This document shows positions 52,054-61,155 of a stretch of DNA of 64,000 bases, piece after piece (positions within the stretch are counted from its first letter, which is position 1; every line of letters begins with the position of its first letter). The stretch spans positions 62,001 to 126,000 of the forward strand of contig NZ_JBGAFX010000007.1 in the NCBI RefSeq assembly GCF_044227025.1. The letters are read 5' to 3'. The notes under the pieces are model-generated. The model had not been told where the DNA came from and did no database searches. It was given only the letters and a program-made list of their open reading frames with translations. Both the position numbers and the translations under genes were made by a program. This stretch comes from Dokdonella_A sp044227025 (lineage in GTDB: Bacteria; Pseudomonadota; Gammaproteobacteria; Xanthomonadales; Rhodanobacteraceae).

Positions 52054-53526
52054 ATGAAGAAGAACACCTTGACGACTGCCGTCGTCGCCGGTATTGCCGG
52101 CGTCGCTGGCTTCGCGGGCCTGGCGAATGCCGTCGACCTGAATCCCGATGGTCTCGGCCAGGTTCTGATCTACCCGTACTACACGGTCAACAATGGCCAG
52201 GACAGCCTGTTCTCCGTGGTCAACACCACGGACCAAGGCAAGGCCGTGAAGGTGCGCTTCCTTGAAGGCTACAACAGCCGCGAAGTGCTCGACTTCAACC
52301 TGTTCCTGTCCCCGCACGACGTGTGGACGGCGGCCGTGACGGCCACCGGCGCGGACGATGCCTCCGGCGCCAAGCTCATCACGAGCGACCACAGCTGCAC
52401 CTACCCGGCCATCCCGGCCGGCGGCCAGCCGTTCTCGAGCGCGGCCTACACGGGCGGCTCGATCGCTCCGTTCAATGTGAAGGACGCGGGTCCGCAGACC
52501 ATCGCTCGTACGCGCGAGGGTTACCTCGAGCTGATCTCGATGGGCGACATCGTCCCGACCAGCGCCCTGTTCGACACCACGCTGCATGCGCAGACCGGTA
52601 CCCCGAACGAAGGCACGCCGGAGTGCGACAAGCCGACGCTGCTCGCCGCTGCTGGCGCGCTCGTTCCGCCGACCTCGGGCCTGTTCGGCTCGGGCTCGAT
52701 CGTGAACGTCAACGAAGGCACGTTCCACGGCTACAACGCTGACGCGGTGGACGGCTTCACCTCCACCACGCTGTTCTTCGGTTCGTCGGCCCTCGAGCCG
52801 TCGCTGCAGAACGCGAACTCGGCCGAGTCCGCCCTGGCCGCTCGTGCGTACGTGTTCGTGAACGGCGCGCTGGTCACCGCTGACTACGCTCTCGGCGTCG
52901 ACGCCGTGTCCGCCGTGTTCATGACGGACCACCTGTACAACGAGTTCCTCGTTTCCGAAGGTCTCGGCGCGAACACCGACTGGGTTGTCACGTTCCCGAC
53001 CAAGCGCTTCTACGTCGACCAGCTGGCTTACCCCACTGCGCCGCGCGCTCCGTTCGTCGAGAAGTTCGCCGCCCCGGGTGAGTCGAACGTCGCCGTCGGC
53101 ATTGGCCTGTACGACCAGGAAGAGTACTTCACGACGTCGGAAGAGGGCTTCTCGCCGCCGGTCGGCTCGCGTCCGTCCTCGCTGCCGTACGAAGTCAACG
53201 TCATCAGCTTCCTGAACGACACCGCCGCTGGCGATCCGTCGGGCGTGTTCGGTTCGCACCTGCGTCCGAACATCACCCCGCTCGGCGAAGCTGGCTGGTT
53301 GGATCTCGGCCTGAACGACGCGATCGAACCGCACGCGCTGGGTACGGGCGTGGCTGTGGCTCCGGCAACGGGCGCCGTGGTGTTCAACGGTCTGCCGGCA
53401 ACGGGCTTCATGAGCTACAACATCATCAATGCGAATGCGCAGCCGGGCAAGCTGGCCAACTACGGCAGCCTGTTCCGTCACCGTGCGAACCGTTCGTGCA
53501 CCGTCGGTGGTGTCGCCTGTTCGTAA
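52054..53526 (+). CDS. Abundant secreted protein of unknown function (YPYYTV family)
   Basis: A 490-residue protein with a cleavable signal peptide (residues 1 to about 24, AGLANA/VD). The mature start VDLNPDGLGQVLIYPYYTVNNGQDSLF and the following VNTTDQGKAVKVRFLEGYNSREVLDFN are shared, as I recall, with uncharacterised proteins of other proteobacteria. Codon choice differs from neighbours (frequent GCT, TCC, GTC, CGT, AAC), as in highly expressed genes. A good ribosome site (TAGGAG) and a strong terminator downstream also fit strong expression as a single gene. It follows the type II secretion operon and could be one of its substrates or a surface-layer-like component; neither is shown by the sequence. 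Confidence 0.75.
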   Translation: MKKNTLTTAVVAGIAGVAGFAGLANAVDLNPDGLGQVLIYPYYTVNNGQDSLFSVVNTTDQGKAVKVRFLEGYNSREVLDFNLFLSPHDVWTAAVTATGADDASGAKLITSDHSCTYPAIPAGGQPFSSAAYTGGSIAPFNVKDAGPQTIARTREGYLELISMGDIVPTSALFDTTLHAQTGTPNEGTPECDKPTLLAAAGALVPPTSGLFGSGSIVNVNEGTFHGYNADAVDGFTSTTLFFGSSALEPSLQNANSAESALAARAYVFVNGALVTADYALGVDAVSAVFMTDHLYNEFLVSEGLGANTDWVVTFPTKRFYVDQLAYPTAPRAPFVEKFAAPGESNVAVGIGLYDQEEYFTTSEEGFSPPVGSRPSSLPYEVNVISFLNDTAAGDPSGVFGSHLRPNITPLGEAGWLDLGLNDAIEPHALGTGVAVAPATGAVVFNGLPATGFMSYNIINANAQPGKLANYGSLFRHRANRSCTVGGVACS

Positions 53527-53551
53527 TGGTTTGACGTGATGTGTTTCACCG

Positions 53552-53582
53552 GAGGGGGCCGCAAGGCCCCCTCTTTTTTTTT
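53552..53582 (+). terminator. Strong rho-independent terminator
   Basis: GAGGGGGCC-GCAA-GGCCCCCTC, a perfect 9-bp stem with a GCAA tetraloop, followed by nine T residues after one C. It lies 25 bp after the stop of the 52054-53526 gene. The clearest terminator in the window. Confidence 0.95.
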
Positions 53583-53992
53583 GGTGCGCCCGGCACGGGC
53601 ACGTTCCTTGAGGCAGACCTCCCGTCAGCCGACCACCGGCGAGCGAAGTGATTGCAATGGAGACGCCGGACGTGCGTCGGCTGTTCCAGCGATGCGGGAT
53701 CGAAGGATGCGGCGGGCGTCTCCGAAGGCCGCAACGCTTGATCGACTTTCCGGCGGCGTGGCCAAGGGCGCGCGCGATGGCCAGGTCGAGACCGACGGGT
53801 GCCGTTGCGCCCTGTCCACCGCTGCCTAGGCGTCATGCCAAAATCGCCCGCGGAGCGGAGGAAAAGCGCCGCTGTACGTACCCGGTGCTTCCGTGCACCG
53901 TCTACATTTCACAACAATTTTATACCCCCGGCCGGCATGGAGAGGTAGAATGGGCGCGACGAATTCTGCTCGCAGCACGTGGACTTGAACCC
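53583..53992. other. Non-coding gap before the Ig-like/IWGH secreted protein
   Basis: About 410 bp without a supported gene. The open frame reaching into it from the downstream gene lacks coding character. The last 100 bp turn AT-rich (CACAACAATTTTATACC at about 53910-53926), a likely promoter region with TTATAC as a possible -10, but no good -35 is seen. Confidence 0.5.
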
Positions 53993-55336
53993 ATGTTTCA
54001 TCGCTTCCAGCTTCAACGCCCGATCCGCCTCCTCGTCGCCGTCGTCGGCGCACTTGTTGCGCCGCTGGCCAGCGCCCAGGTGCAGATCAAGCTGACCACG
54101 ACGCAGTCGCAAGACTGCACCGCCCTCACCGACTCGCAAGGCCTGCGCTTGGCTCCGGACGGCGTCAATCTGTTGGCAACTGGCGTGGCGCTGTCGGGCA
54201 ACGGCTGCGGTGGCAACAACGCGGCGGACTATCAGGTGGCTACCTCGGTCCCTGCCAATGTGACGGCGGGTACGGCATTCAACGTCAGCTGGTCCGCGGC
54301 GGCGGCTGCCACCGCCTGCTATTACAGCGGTTCATCAGCGGCAGGTTGGCCGGTTGGTAGCAGTGCCTGCACGGGCGCTGCCTGTGCGGGTTCGCACAAT
54401 ACGTCGGTAACCGTAGCCGCAGCGGGCAGCTATACCTTCGGCGTGATCTGCACCAATGCCACCGGCGCGGCCTCGGGCACAACCACCGCCACTGGCGCCC
54501 CGCAACCGCCGCAGCCGAACGGTTTCGCGCTCACGGCGCCGGCCACCGCGACGGTGGGTACGCCGTTCTCGGTGAGCTGGTCGGTCAGCGGCGCCACCTC
54601 CTGCACCGGCACGGCCTCGCTGAGCGGCAGCTCCGCCAACCTGCCGGGCTGGACGGACACGACCTCCCCCGGTTCCCCGCGCAGCGTGACGGCGACCTTG
54701 GCCGGCACCTACACCTTGCAGCTCATCTGCTCGAATGCCGTCCCTGGCAATGCCACCAGCCAGCAGGCGATCGTTGTCGTCGGCGGCGGTGTCGATCCCG
54801 ACAACTGCCCGGCCACGCCGATGTCGCGCATGACAGTGGCAACTATCCAATACCCGAACATTCCGCCGGGGAGCACCACGCGCACCAACGTGGATCTGCG
54901 CGCCTACGAAAACATCTGGGGCCACAGCGACAAACTGGACGCGGCCGTCCTTTGGCCCGGTCGGGCCGGCTCCCAGCCAGCGATCATGAACTGGCCCAAG
55001 ACGCAGTACATTGCGGCAAAGTTCCATGTGCCCGCCGGTCAGTCGACCACGTCCAATGGATGGCTGGGTTATGGCTCCTATTTCTCCGGGCCTGCCATCA
55101 CGCTGGCTATCAGCACGCAATGCGGTGATTTCGCACCGGTCAATCCGCTGTGCGTGACCACGCGCAACGGCGGCGAGTCGTTCGGCAAATGGCGCATCGT
55201 GCCGAATCTCAATGGTTGCCCGCTGACGCCGGGTCAGGACTATTTCATGAACATGCGCATGGAAAACCCGCAGACGAGTGATTGCGGCGGTGGTGGCGCT
55301 TGCACACTCGCCACGAACAATACGTTCACGAACTGA
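53993..55336 (+). CDS. Secreted two-part protein: repeat region plus IWGH/FHVP family domain
   Basis: A 447-residue protein with a signal peptide (to about residue 28, LASA/QV). Residues of about 80-265 contain two Ser/Thr/Gly-rich repeats with the patterns ATVGTPFSVSWSVSGATSC and VTAGTAFNVSWSAAAAATAC, Ig-like in character and each with paired cysteines. The C-terminal part (about 275-447) belongs to the same family as the two minus-strand genes near 62-63 kb: ENIWGHSDKLD, WPGRAGSQPA, AAKFHVPAG, STQCGDFAPV, GESFGKWRI and CPLTPGQDYF. Function unknown; secreted, cysteine-rich and probably extracellular. The ATG at 53993 starts the signal peptide. Confidence 0.78.
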   Translation: MFHRFQLQRPIRLLVAVVGALVAPLASAQVQIKLTTTQSQDCTALTDSQGLRLAPDGVNLLATGVALSGNGCGGNNAADYQVATSVPANVTAGTAFNVSWSAAAAATACYYSGSSAAGWPVGSSACTGAACAGSHNTSVTVAAAGSYTFGVICTNATGAASGTTTATGAPQPPQPNGFALTAPATATVGTPFSVSWSVSGATSCTGTASLSGSSANLPGWTDTTSPGSPRSVTATLAGTYTLQLICSNAVPGNATSQQAIVVVGGGVDPDNCPATPMSRMTVATIQYPNIPPGSTTRTNVDLRAYENIWGHSDKLDAAVLWPGRAGSQPAIMNWPKTQYIAAKFHVPAGQSTTSNGWLGYGSYFSGPAITLAISTQCGDFAPVNPLCVTTRNGGESFGKWRIVPNLNGCPLTPGQDYFMNMRMENPQTSDCGGGGACTLATNNTFTN

Positions 55337-55356
55337 CATCCACACGGTCTGACCTT

Positions 55357-55380
55357 CGCGCCGGCAGCAATGCCGGCGCG
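55357..55380 (+). terminator. Perfect 10-bp hairpin with GCAA loop
   Basis: CGCGCCGGCA-GCAA-TGCCGGCGCG, followed by AAACTATTTG. The stem is strong but the T-run is poor. It begins 21 bp after the stop of the secreted protein gene, so it may terminate or protect its transcript before the parvulin gene. Confidence 0.5.
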
Positions 55381-55441
55381 AAACTATTTGTGCGGTCGCG
55401 ATTCCAATGCGATCCAGAATCCACTGATACGGAGTTTCATC

Positions 55442-56365
55442 ATGTCGTCGTTGCGCGTTTGCCTGCCCGTGATTGCTTCCCTGCTGTTTTCCGCACCGTG
55501 TATCGCGCAGACGACCGGAGCACCCAGCACGGTGGTGGTCAAGCAGGGTGACGTCAGTGTCACGCTGGCCGACGTGGACGCGTTCGCGAAGAGCGTGCCG
55601 GCGAAGGACCGGCGCGGCTTCTTCGACAATCCCAATCGCATCGAGTCGCTGCTGACCAACCTGCTGCTGCAAAAACAGCTCGCTGCCGAGGCGCGTGCCG
55701 CGGGAATCGACAAGTCGCCGGCAACCCAGTCGCAGATCGAGCTGGCCATCGACACCGAACTGGCCAAGATCCGCATGCAGCAATTCCGTACCGACGTGAA
55801 AGTGCCCAACCTGGATGAGCTGGCGCGCGAGGAATACATTGCGCACAAGGAGAAGTACCTGCTGCCGGTGACGGTGACGGTCAAGCATGTGCTGATCTCC
55901 ACCAAGGAGCGCAGCGACGAAGAAGCAAAGGCCCTGGCGGACAAGGTGGCCGTCGAAGCGAAAGCCGATCCTGCCGGCTTCGACGCCCTGGTGGAGAAAT
56001 ATTCCGACGATCCCAGCAAGGCCGACAACCACGGCGTCATCGTCGATGCGGCCAGCGGCAAGTACGCGCCGGAGTTCGCCCAAGCTTCGGGCGAGCTGAT
56101 GAAGCCGAACGAAATTTCGCCGGTGGTCAAGACCGGCTTCGGCTACCACGTGATCGAACTGGTCAAGCGCGAAGAAGCGAAAAAGCGCAGCTTCGAAGAG
56201 GTCAAGGGCGAGATCGCCGCGCGCCTGCGTAGCGAATTCGTGGACAAGCAGGTCAAGGGTCACACCGACGCGCTGCGCAACCAGCCGATGGATGCCAATG
56301 AGGCTCTGGTAGCGTCGTTGCGCCAGCGTTACGCCGACGAGGCGACTTCACCCGCGGGCAAGTGA
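55442..56365 (+). CDS. Periplasmic parvulin-type peptidyl-prolyl isomerase
   Basis: A 307-residue exported foldase with a signal peptide (CIAQTTG near residue 21), an N-terminal helical chaperone part (about 30-140) and a parvulin domain (about 145-245) with VKHVLISTKERSDEEAKAL, FDALVEKYSDD and KTGFGYHVIELVKR. It resembles PpiD/PrsA/SurA-like parvulins with a single PPIase domain. It may help fold secreted proteins, such as the cysteine-rich ones nearby. The ATG at 55442 was chosen for the signal peptide that follows; 70 bp separate it from the polysaccharide-export genes. Confidence 0.88.
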   Translation: MSSLRVCLPVIASLLFSAPCIAQTTGAPSTVVVKQGDVSVTLADVDAFAKSVPAKDRRGFFDNPNRIESLLTNLLLQKQLAAEARAAGIDKSPATQSQIELAIDTELAKIRMQQFRTDVKVPNLDELAREEYIAHKEKYLLPVTVTVKHVLISTKERSDEEAKALADKVAVEAKADPAGFDALVEKYSDDPSKADNHGVIVDAASGKYAPEFAQASGELMKPNEISPVVKTGFGYHVIELVKREEAKKRSFEEVKGEIAARLRSEFVDKQVKGHTDALRNQPMDANEALVASLRQRYADEATSPAGK

Positions 56366-56438
56366 GCAGCGGCGTGCGCATGGCCATGCAGCCATCCTGT
56401 GCGCGCGCTCGACGTTCCAGCGGCTTCTCGCGCCCGTG

Positions 56439-57206
56439 ATGCCGGTCGCACTGACGCTGCGCTTCGTGCAGCGCGAGCTGCGCAACCGTTTCGCGGGCAG
56501 CTTCTCCGGTGGCCTGTGGGCGGTGCTGCAACCGCTGCTGCAACTGGCCGTCTACTCGCTCGTGTTCGTGCACATCTTCAAGGCGCGCGTCCCCGGCGCG
56601 GATGCGCCCGGTTACGTGCCGTTCCTCGTCACCGCACTGTGGCCGTGGACCGCCTTCGCCGAGGCGATCCTGCGTTCGACCACCGCGGTCCAGGACAATG
56701 CGGCGCTGATCGGCAAAGTCGCGTTGCCGCGCGAGGTGCTGGTGGTGGCGGCGGTGTGCTCGAGTTTCGCGATCCATGTGGCCGGTTTCGTCGCCATCGT
56801 GGTGGTCATGGGGCTGCTGGGCGAGAGCATTTCCCTCTCAATGCTGCCGCTGGCGCTGCTGTTGTACCTGCCGCTGTTCGCGCTCGCTCTGGGACTCGCG
56901 CTCGCGTGTGCCGCGATCCAGGTCTTCGTGCGTGACCTCATCCAGGCCTTGGGCCAGCTGTTGCCGCTGCTGATGTTCGCCGCGCCGGTCTTCTACGATC
57001 GAACCCTGTTGCCCGATCGCTTCCAGGGCTGGCTCGACCTCAACCCGTTCACTTTCTACGCCGAATCGTTCCGCGCCCTGCTGCTCCACCATGGTCGCAT
57101 CGAACTGGCGCAGGTCGGCATCGCGCTCACCACCGCCGTGTTGTGCCTGCTGCTGGGCCACTGGCTGTTTCGTCGACTCGATCCGCACTTCGAGGACTTT
57201 CTGTGA
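56439..57206 (+). CDS. wzm: ABC-2 type polysaccharide export permease (Wzm-like)
   Basis: A 255-residue membrane permease of the ABC-2 family with about six spans. RFVQRELRNRFAGSFSGGLWAVLQPLLQLAVYSLVF is matched in two short parts by Wzm/RfbD proteins: RELRNRFAGS and the following first span; LNPFTFYAESFR near the end is also typical. With the next gene it forms a transporter for an O-antigen-like or other surface polysaccharide. A GTG one codon earlier (56436) is an alternative start. It overlaps the ATPase gene by 4 bp. Confidence 0.87.
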   Translation: MPVALTLRFVQRELRNRFAGSFSGGLWAVLQPLLQLAVYSLVFVHIFKARVPGADAPGYVPFLVTALWPWTAFAEAILRSTTAVQDNAALIGKVALPREVLVVAAVCSSFAIHVAGFVAIVVVMGLLGESISLSMLPLALLLYLPLFALALGLALACAAIQVFVRDLIQALGQLLPLLMFAAPVFYDRTLLPDRFQGWLDLNPFTFYAESFRALLLHHGRIELAQVGIALTTAVLCLLLGHWLFRRLDPHFEDFL

Positions 57207-58405
57207 GCAACGTGCTGATCGAAGCGCGTGGCCTCGGCAAGGCCTATCCGAAGGTGCATCGGAGCAGCGACCGCATTCGCGCACTCGGCCGGTTGCTGTT
57301 CAGTGGAACCGATCGGGATCGCATCAGTGTATTGCGCGACGTCGACCTCGAGGTTCGCCGCGGCGAATCGCTCGGCCTGATCGGCGCGAACGGCGCCGGC
57401 AAGTCGACCCTGCTCAAGTTGCTGACCGGCGTACTCACGCCGACCACCGGCCGCGTGCGCGTGAACGGTGAAGTCGGCGCCTTGCTCGAACTGGGCGCCG
57501 GGTTCCATCCCGAATACAGCGGGCGCGACAACATCACGATGGCGGCTGCGCTGCACGGAATCAGCGCGGCCGAACTGCGTCGACGCCTGCCGGAGATCAT
57601 CGAATTCGCCGACATCGGCCGTTACATCGACGAACCGGTGAAGCACTATTCCTCCGGCATGGTCGTGCGGCTCGGCTTCGCGGTGATCGCGTCGTTGAAG
57701 CCGGACCTGCTCATCACCGACGAGGTGCTCGCGGTCGGCGACGAGTCATTCCAGAAGAAGTGCGTGAAGTGGATGCAGGATTACCTTGCCGATGGCGGCA
57801 CCCTGATCCTCGTTTCGCACAGCATGTATCACATTCAGAAGCTGTGCCGGCATGCGTGCTGGCTGCGCGATGGAGAAGTCGCGATGACCGGCGACGTGTT
57901 CGATGTCACCCAGGCCTATCTCGCCTGGCACGAGCGCAAAGCGGCACCTGACATGGCCATCGACAACGCCGATCGGCACAACGTCGAATTCAGCGTGCTC
58001 GATGTCGCACTCAACGGCAACGCGGCAACCGCGCCGCTGTTGCTGGAGCGCGGTGATGCGTTGCGTTTGCAGGCTCGCATCCGCTCGCGCGAGGATCGCG
58101 TGCCATGCATCGCGGTCGGCATCGTGCGCGCCGATGGCACGCCGGTGTATGGCGTCAGCAGCGAGATGGACGGGCATGTGCCGGTTCGGCTCGGGCCCGG
58201 CGAATACGCCTGCGAGCTCGAGTTCCCGGCGTTGCCGTTGCTGCCCGGCAGCTATACCGTGCGCGTGCATCCGATGGACCCCGAAGGCGTGCGTGTCTTC
58301 GACACGCTCGAGCGCAGCGTGACGATCCGTGGCGCGACGCGTGAGTTCGGCCTGGTGCAACTGGCGCATCGCTGGCACTCCCCCGCCCGGGAGGGTGGGC
58401 CATGA
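57203..58405 (+). CDS. wzt: Polysaccharide ABC transporter ATPase with C-terminal carbohydrate-binding domain (Wzt-like)
   Basis: A 400-residue ATPase: Walker A GANGAGKST at residues 61-69, signature HYSSGMVVRLGFA near 148-160, Walker B LLITDEVLAVGDE near 168-176, and an H-loop in VSHSM. The RSSDRIRALGRLLF insertion before the first strand is the hallmark of the Wzt/TagH subgroup. Residues of about 260-395 form the additional beta-sandwich that in Wzt recognises the capped polysaccharide end. The presence of that domain suggests export of a chain terminated by a modification, consistent with the methyltransferase gene that follows (4-bp overlap). The start is a GTG. Confidence 0.92.
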   Translation: MSNVLIEARGLGKAYPKVHRSSDRIRALGRLLFSGTDRDRISVLRDVDLEVRRGESLGLIGANGAGKSTLLKLLTGVLTPTTGRVRVNGEVGALLELGAGFHPEYSGRDNITMAAALHGISAAELRRRLPEIIEFADIGRYIDEPVKHYSSGMVVRLGFAVIASLKPDLLITDEVLAVGDESFQKKCVKWMQDYLADGGTLILVSHSMYHIQKLCRHACWLRDGEVAMTGDVFDVTQAYLAWHERKAAPDMAIDNADRHNVEFSVLDVALNGNAATAPLLLERGDALRLQARIRSREDRVPCIAVGIVRADGTPVYGVSSEMDGHVPVRLGPGEYACELEFPALPLLPGSYTVRVHPMDPEGVRVFDTLERSVTIRGATREFGLVQLAHRWHSPAREGGP

Positions 58406-59283
58406 GCGACCAGCTTCCCTTCACCGGCGAGCGCTTCACACCCGAGTGCGTGCGCGAGATCTGGTACGAGCACTGGCACCGCTATGCATTCGCGCGCCGG
58501 CTCGCGGTCGGCCGGCGCGTGCTCGACGCGGCGTGCGGCGAAGGCTACGGATCGGCGATGCTGTCGAGCGTTGCGGCGGACGTGGTCGGCATCGACATCG
58601 ACGCGGCGGCCGTGGCGCATGCGCGTTCGCGCTACGCGGCCTTGCCGCGCCTGCGCTACGAATGCGGCGACGCGACCTCCCTGCCATTCGCCGACGGCTC
58701 ATTCGATCTGGTCGTCTCGTTCGAGACGCTCGAGCATCTCGCCGCGCAGGAGCAGCTGTTGCAGGGCTTCGCGCGCGTGCTCGCCGACGACGGCGTGCTG
58801 GTCATTTCCTCGCCGGACAAGCGCACCTACAGCGAACTGGCCGGCTTTCGCAATGAGTTCCATGTGCGCGAGCTGTATCGCGAGGAACTGCTTGCATTGC
58901 TGCGTCCGCATTTCCCGTCGATACGCTTGTACGGACAGAAGCTCCTGTTCCAGTCGGCCATCTGGTCGCTGGATGGCGCGCCGGCGACGAGCGAGGCGCT
59001 GACCGCGCAGCGCAGCGACGAGACCGTGCAGCCCGGCCTGGCCCATGCGCCGATGTACTACGTCGCGGTGTGTGCCCGGCGTGAGTGTCCGGCGGACCTG
59101 CCGGACCTGTCCGTGTTCGGTGACGACCAGGAATCGGTCTACGCACACTACAATCACGAAATCCGCAAGAACATCAGCGCTGGCGCCCGCATCGCCGAGC
59201 TCGAGGCCGAACTCGAACGGTCGCGTGCGCAGCCTGCATCCGCGCCTGTGCGCGACTGGCGCTGGTGGCGCCGCAACCGGTAG
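58402..59283 (+). CDS. SAM-dependent methyltransferase with C-terminal coiled coil
   Basis: A 293-residue protein. The core methyltransferase domain has motif I RVLDAACGEGYGSAML (near residues 39-54), motif II VVGIDIDAAAVAHA, and FDLVVSFETLEHL and FARVLADDGVLVISSP further on. The last 30 residues (ARIAELEAELERSR) are predicted coiled coil. The opening LPFTGERFTPE is typical of a methyltransferase subgroup found in O-antigen loci. It overlaps the Wzt gene and lies 4 bp before the next gene, so it probably methylates the exported glycan, perhaps as the cap read by the Wzt C-terminal domain; that is inference. Confidence 0.83.
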   Translation: MSDQLPFTGERFTPECVREIWYEHWHRYAFARRLAVGRRVLDAACGEGYGSAMLSSVAADVVGIDIDAAAVAHARSRYAALPRLRYECGDATSLPFADGSFDLVVSFETLEHLAAQEQLLQGFARVLADDGVLVISSPDKRTYSELAGFRNEFHVRELYREELLALLRPHFPSIRLYGQKLLFQSAIWSLDGAPATSEALTAQRSDETVQPGLAHAPMYYVAVCARRECPADLPDLSVFGDDQESVYAHYNHEIRKNISAGARIAELEAELERSRAQPASAPVRDWRWWRRNR

Positions 59284-59287
59284 ACCG

Positions 59288-61147
59288 ATGAGCAGCCAAT
59301 TCAACTATCAGATCAACTACGGTGCCGGGACACCCGGTGCGTCGCCGCGCATCGACCCCGCCGCGCCGCTGTACGCGTCCGAGGACGGCGTGGTGGCCTC
59401 GCTGTCGAACAACGAATGCATCTTCCAGGTCAAGCGCAGCGGCGAGACGCATGTGATGACCTTCCAGGTGCTGCAGGCGCTCGACCAGAGCCGCGAGTTC
59501 CGCACGCTCGACGAGCACGTCGCGCGCATCATGGCGACGATCCCCGGGCTTGCCTCGCAGCGCGAAGGCGTCGTGCGCGTGCTCGAGAGCCTGACCCGGC
59601 GTGGTCTGCTCGTGTCGGACAGCGAGTTCCTGAAGCGTGTGGCGGGTGCCGCTGCGGCGGAGCCGGAGCCGCTGCGAGCCGTGTTCATCCGCGCCTGCGA
59701 ACGTCCGGATCGCGTCGAGCGGCTGCTTGCCACGCTGGCCGATTACGAACGGCGTTTCCGCGCCAATCGCCACTACGTGTTGCTCGACGACTCCACCTCG
59801 CGCGACGCGGCGAATCGCCATCGCGACCTGCTGCGCGAATTCGCCCGCGCGACCGGCTGCAAGCTGACCTACATCGGCGCCGCCGAACGCCAGCGCCTGC
59901 TCGACTCGCTCGCGCGCGCCGTGCCGCAGGCGGCGCAAAGCCTGGCGTGGCTCGCCGGCGGCAGCGAGCCGGGCCGCTTCGGTGGAGGACGCTCGTGGAA
60001 CGTCGCGATGCTGCTGTCGGCAGGCGCGCGCGCGATCCTGCTCGACGACGACCATCGCCTGCCGCTGCGCCGGCTGGAGGACATGCGCGAAGGCCTGGAT
60101 CCGAATCCATCGGCGGCGTCGACCACGCGCTTCTTCCGCAACATCGACAACGCGCTCGGTGCCGGCGAGGAGGTCGAAGAGGATCCGTTCGAATTGCATC
60201 TGGACGTGGTGGGACGGCCGCTCGGCGCGCTGACCTCGTCGCGGCGCTACGCGATCGAGCCGGCTGCATTGCGCGGACTGACCCTGAGCCGCCTCGACCA
60301 TCTGCATGGCGGCGCACCGATCCGCACCACCCATCATGGCAGCTATGGCAGCGCGCGCTCCGAATCGGGCCTGTGGCTGTATCATCTGTCGCCGGAAGAC
60401 CGCGCCGAATTCACGCGCGATCGCGACAGCTACCTGCGCAATGTCGAGGGCGGCAGCGTCTGGTACGGCTACCGGCAGGCTCGCGCGGCGGGCGCCGGCA
60501 CGTTCAGTCCGTTTGCGTTCGACAACAGCGTCATGTTGCCGTGCACGAATCCGCTCGGTCGCGGCGAGGACGCCTTGTTCTCGAGCGTGGCCGAGCTGTG
60601 CCATGACGGGGCGCTCATGCTCGAGCTGCCGCTCGCGATCGGCCACGTGCAGGAGTCGCAGCGCAAACGATCCACGCAGACGCTCGCGGCGCACGCGCCG
60701 CGCTTCAATTATTTCGTGACCGACTTCGTGCGCAGGCAATTGCCGCAGTTCAACGCGGATGACCCGGCGCAACGCCTGCGCCTGCTTGCCGCACACTTGC
60801 GTGACATCGGTGGAGCAAACGAGCGCGGCTGCTTGCGCCAGTTGCAGGACTACCTCGCCTATTCGCGCGCAGACCTGATCGAGCGTCTGCAGAACCAGTA
60901 CGACGGCGCACCCGACGCGCCGGTGTACTGGCAGGCCGATGTGCGCACGATCATCCAGGAGAACGGCAAGGCGCTGATCGCGAAGGCGCCACCGCGCCTC
61001 GGCGACTGGCCGGAAGGCATCGACGAAGCCGCGTGCGCGACCCGCCTGCGCAAGGAAACGACCGAACTCGCCGGCGCGTACGAGGCCTGGCCCGCGTTGT
61101 GGTCGTGCGCGCGCGACCAGGGCGCGCGCCTGCTCGGCGCGGTCTGA
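59288..61147 (+). CDS. PqqD-like domain fused to a glycosyltransferase-like protein
   Basis: A 619-residue protein that I do not recognise as a named family. Residues of about 25-115 look like a PqqD/RRE-type winged helix (LYASEDGVVASLSNNECIFQ, LDQSREFRTLDEHVARI, VRVLESLTRRGLLV). Residues of about 130-450 resemble a GT-A glycosyltransferase: LRAVFIRACERPDRVERLL near the start and ILLDDDHRLPL at about 250-260, where the Asp triad could bind a nucleotide-sugar metal. The C-terminal third is helical. It lies between the methyltransferase and a GT2 gene, on one transcript (gaps of 4 and 8 bp). A role in surface glycan synthesis is the best guess; a link to RiPP-like recognition through the PqqD part is possible but unsupported. 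Confidence 0.65.
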   Translation: MSSQFNYQINYGAGTPGASPRIDPAAPLYASEDGVVASLSNNECIFQVKRSGETHVMTFQVLQALDQSREFRTLDEHVARIMATIPGLASQREGVVRVLESLTRRGLLVSDSEFLKRVAGAAAAEPEPLRAVFIRACERPDRVERLLATLADYERRFRANRHYVLLDDSTSRDAANRHRDLLREFARATGCKLTYIGAAERQRLLDSLARAVPQAAQSLAWLAGGSEPGRFGGGRSWNVAMLLSAGARAILLDDDHRLPLRRLEDMREGLDPNPSAASTTRFFRNIDNALGAGEEVEEDPFELHLDVVGRPLGALTSSRRYAIEPAALRGLTLSRLDHLHGGAPIRTTHHGSYGSARSESGLWLYHLSPEDRAEFTRDRDSYLRNVEGGSVWYGYRQARAAGAGTFSPFAFDNSVMLPCTNPLGRGEDALFSSVAELCHDGALMLELPLAIGHVQESQRKRSTQTLAAHAPRFNYFVTDFVRRQLPQFNADDPAQRLRLLAAHLRDIGGANERGCLRQLQDYLAYSRADLIERLQNQYDGAPDAPVYWQADVRTIIQENGKALIAKAPPRLGDWPEGIDEAACATRLRKETTELAGAYEAWPALWSCARDQGARLLGAV

Positions 61148-61155
61148 CCTTCGTC

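Noticed and set aside
53546..53836. A small minus-strand frame in the gap after the terminator
   Set aside because: It runs through the terminator and has no ribosome site or recognisable sequence.
54335..56263. A 642-residue minus-strand open frame
   Set aside because: It covers the secreted IWGH protein and parvulin genes on the other strand, both with clear signal peptides and motifs.
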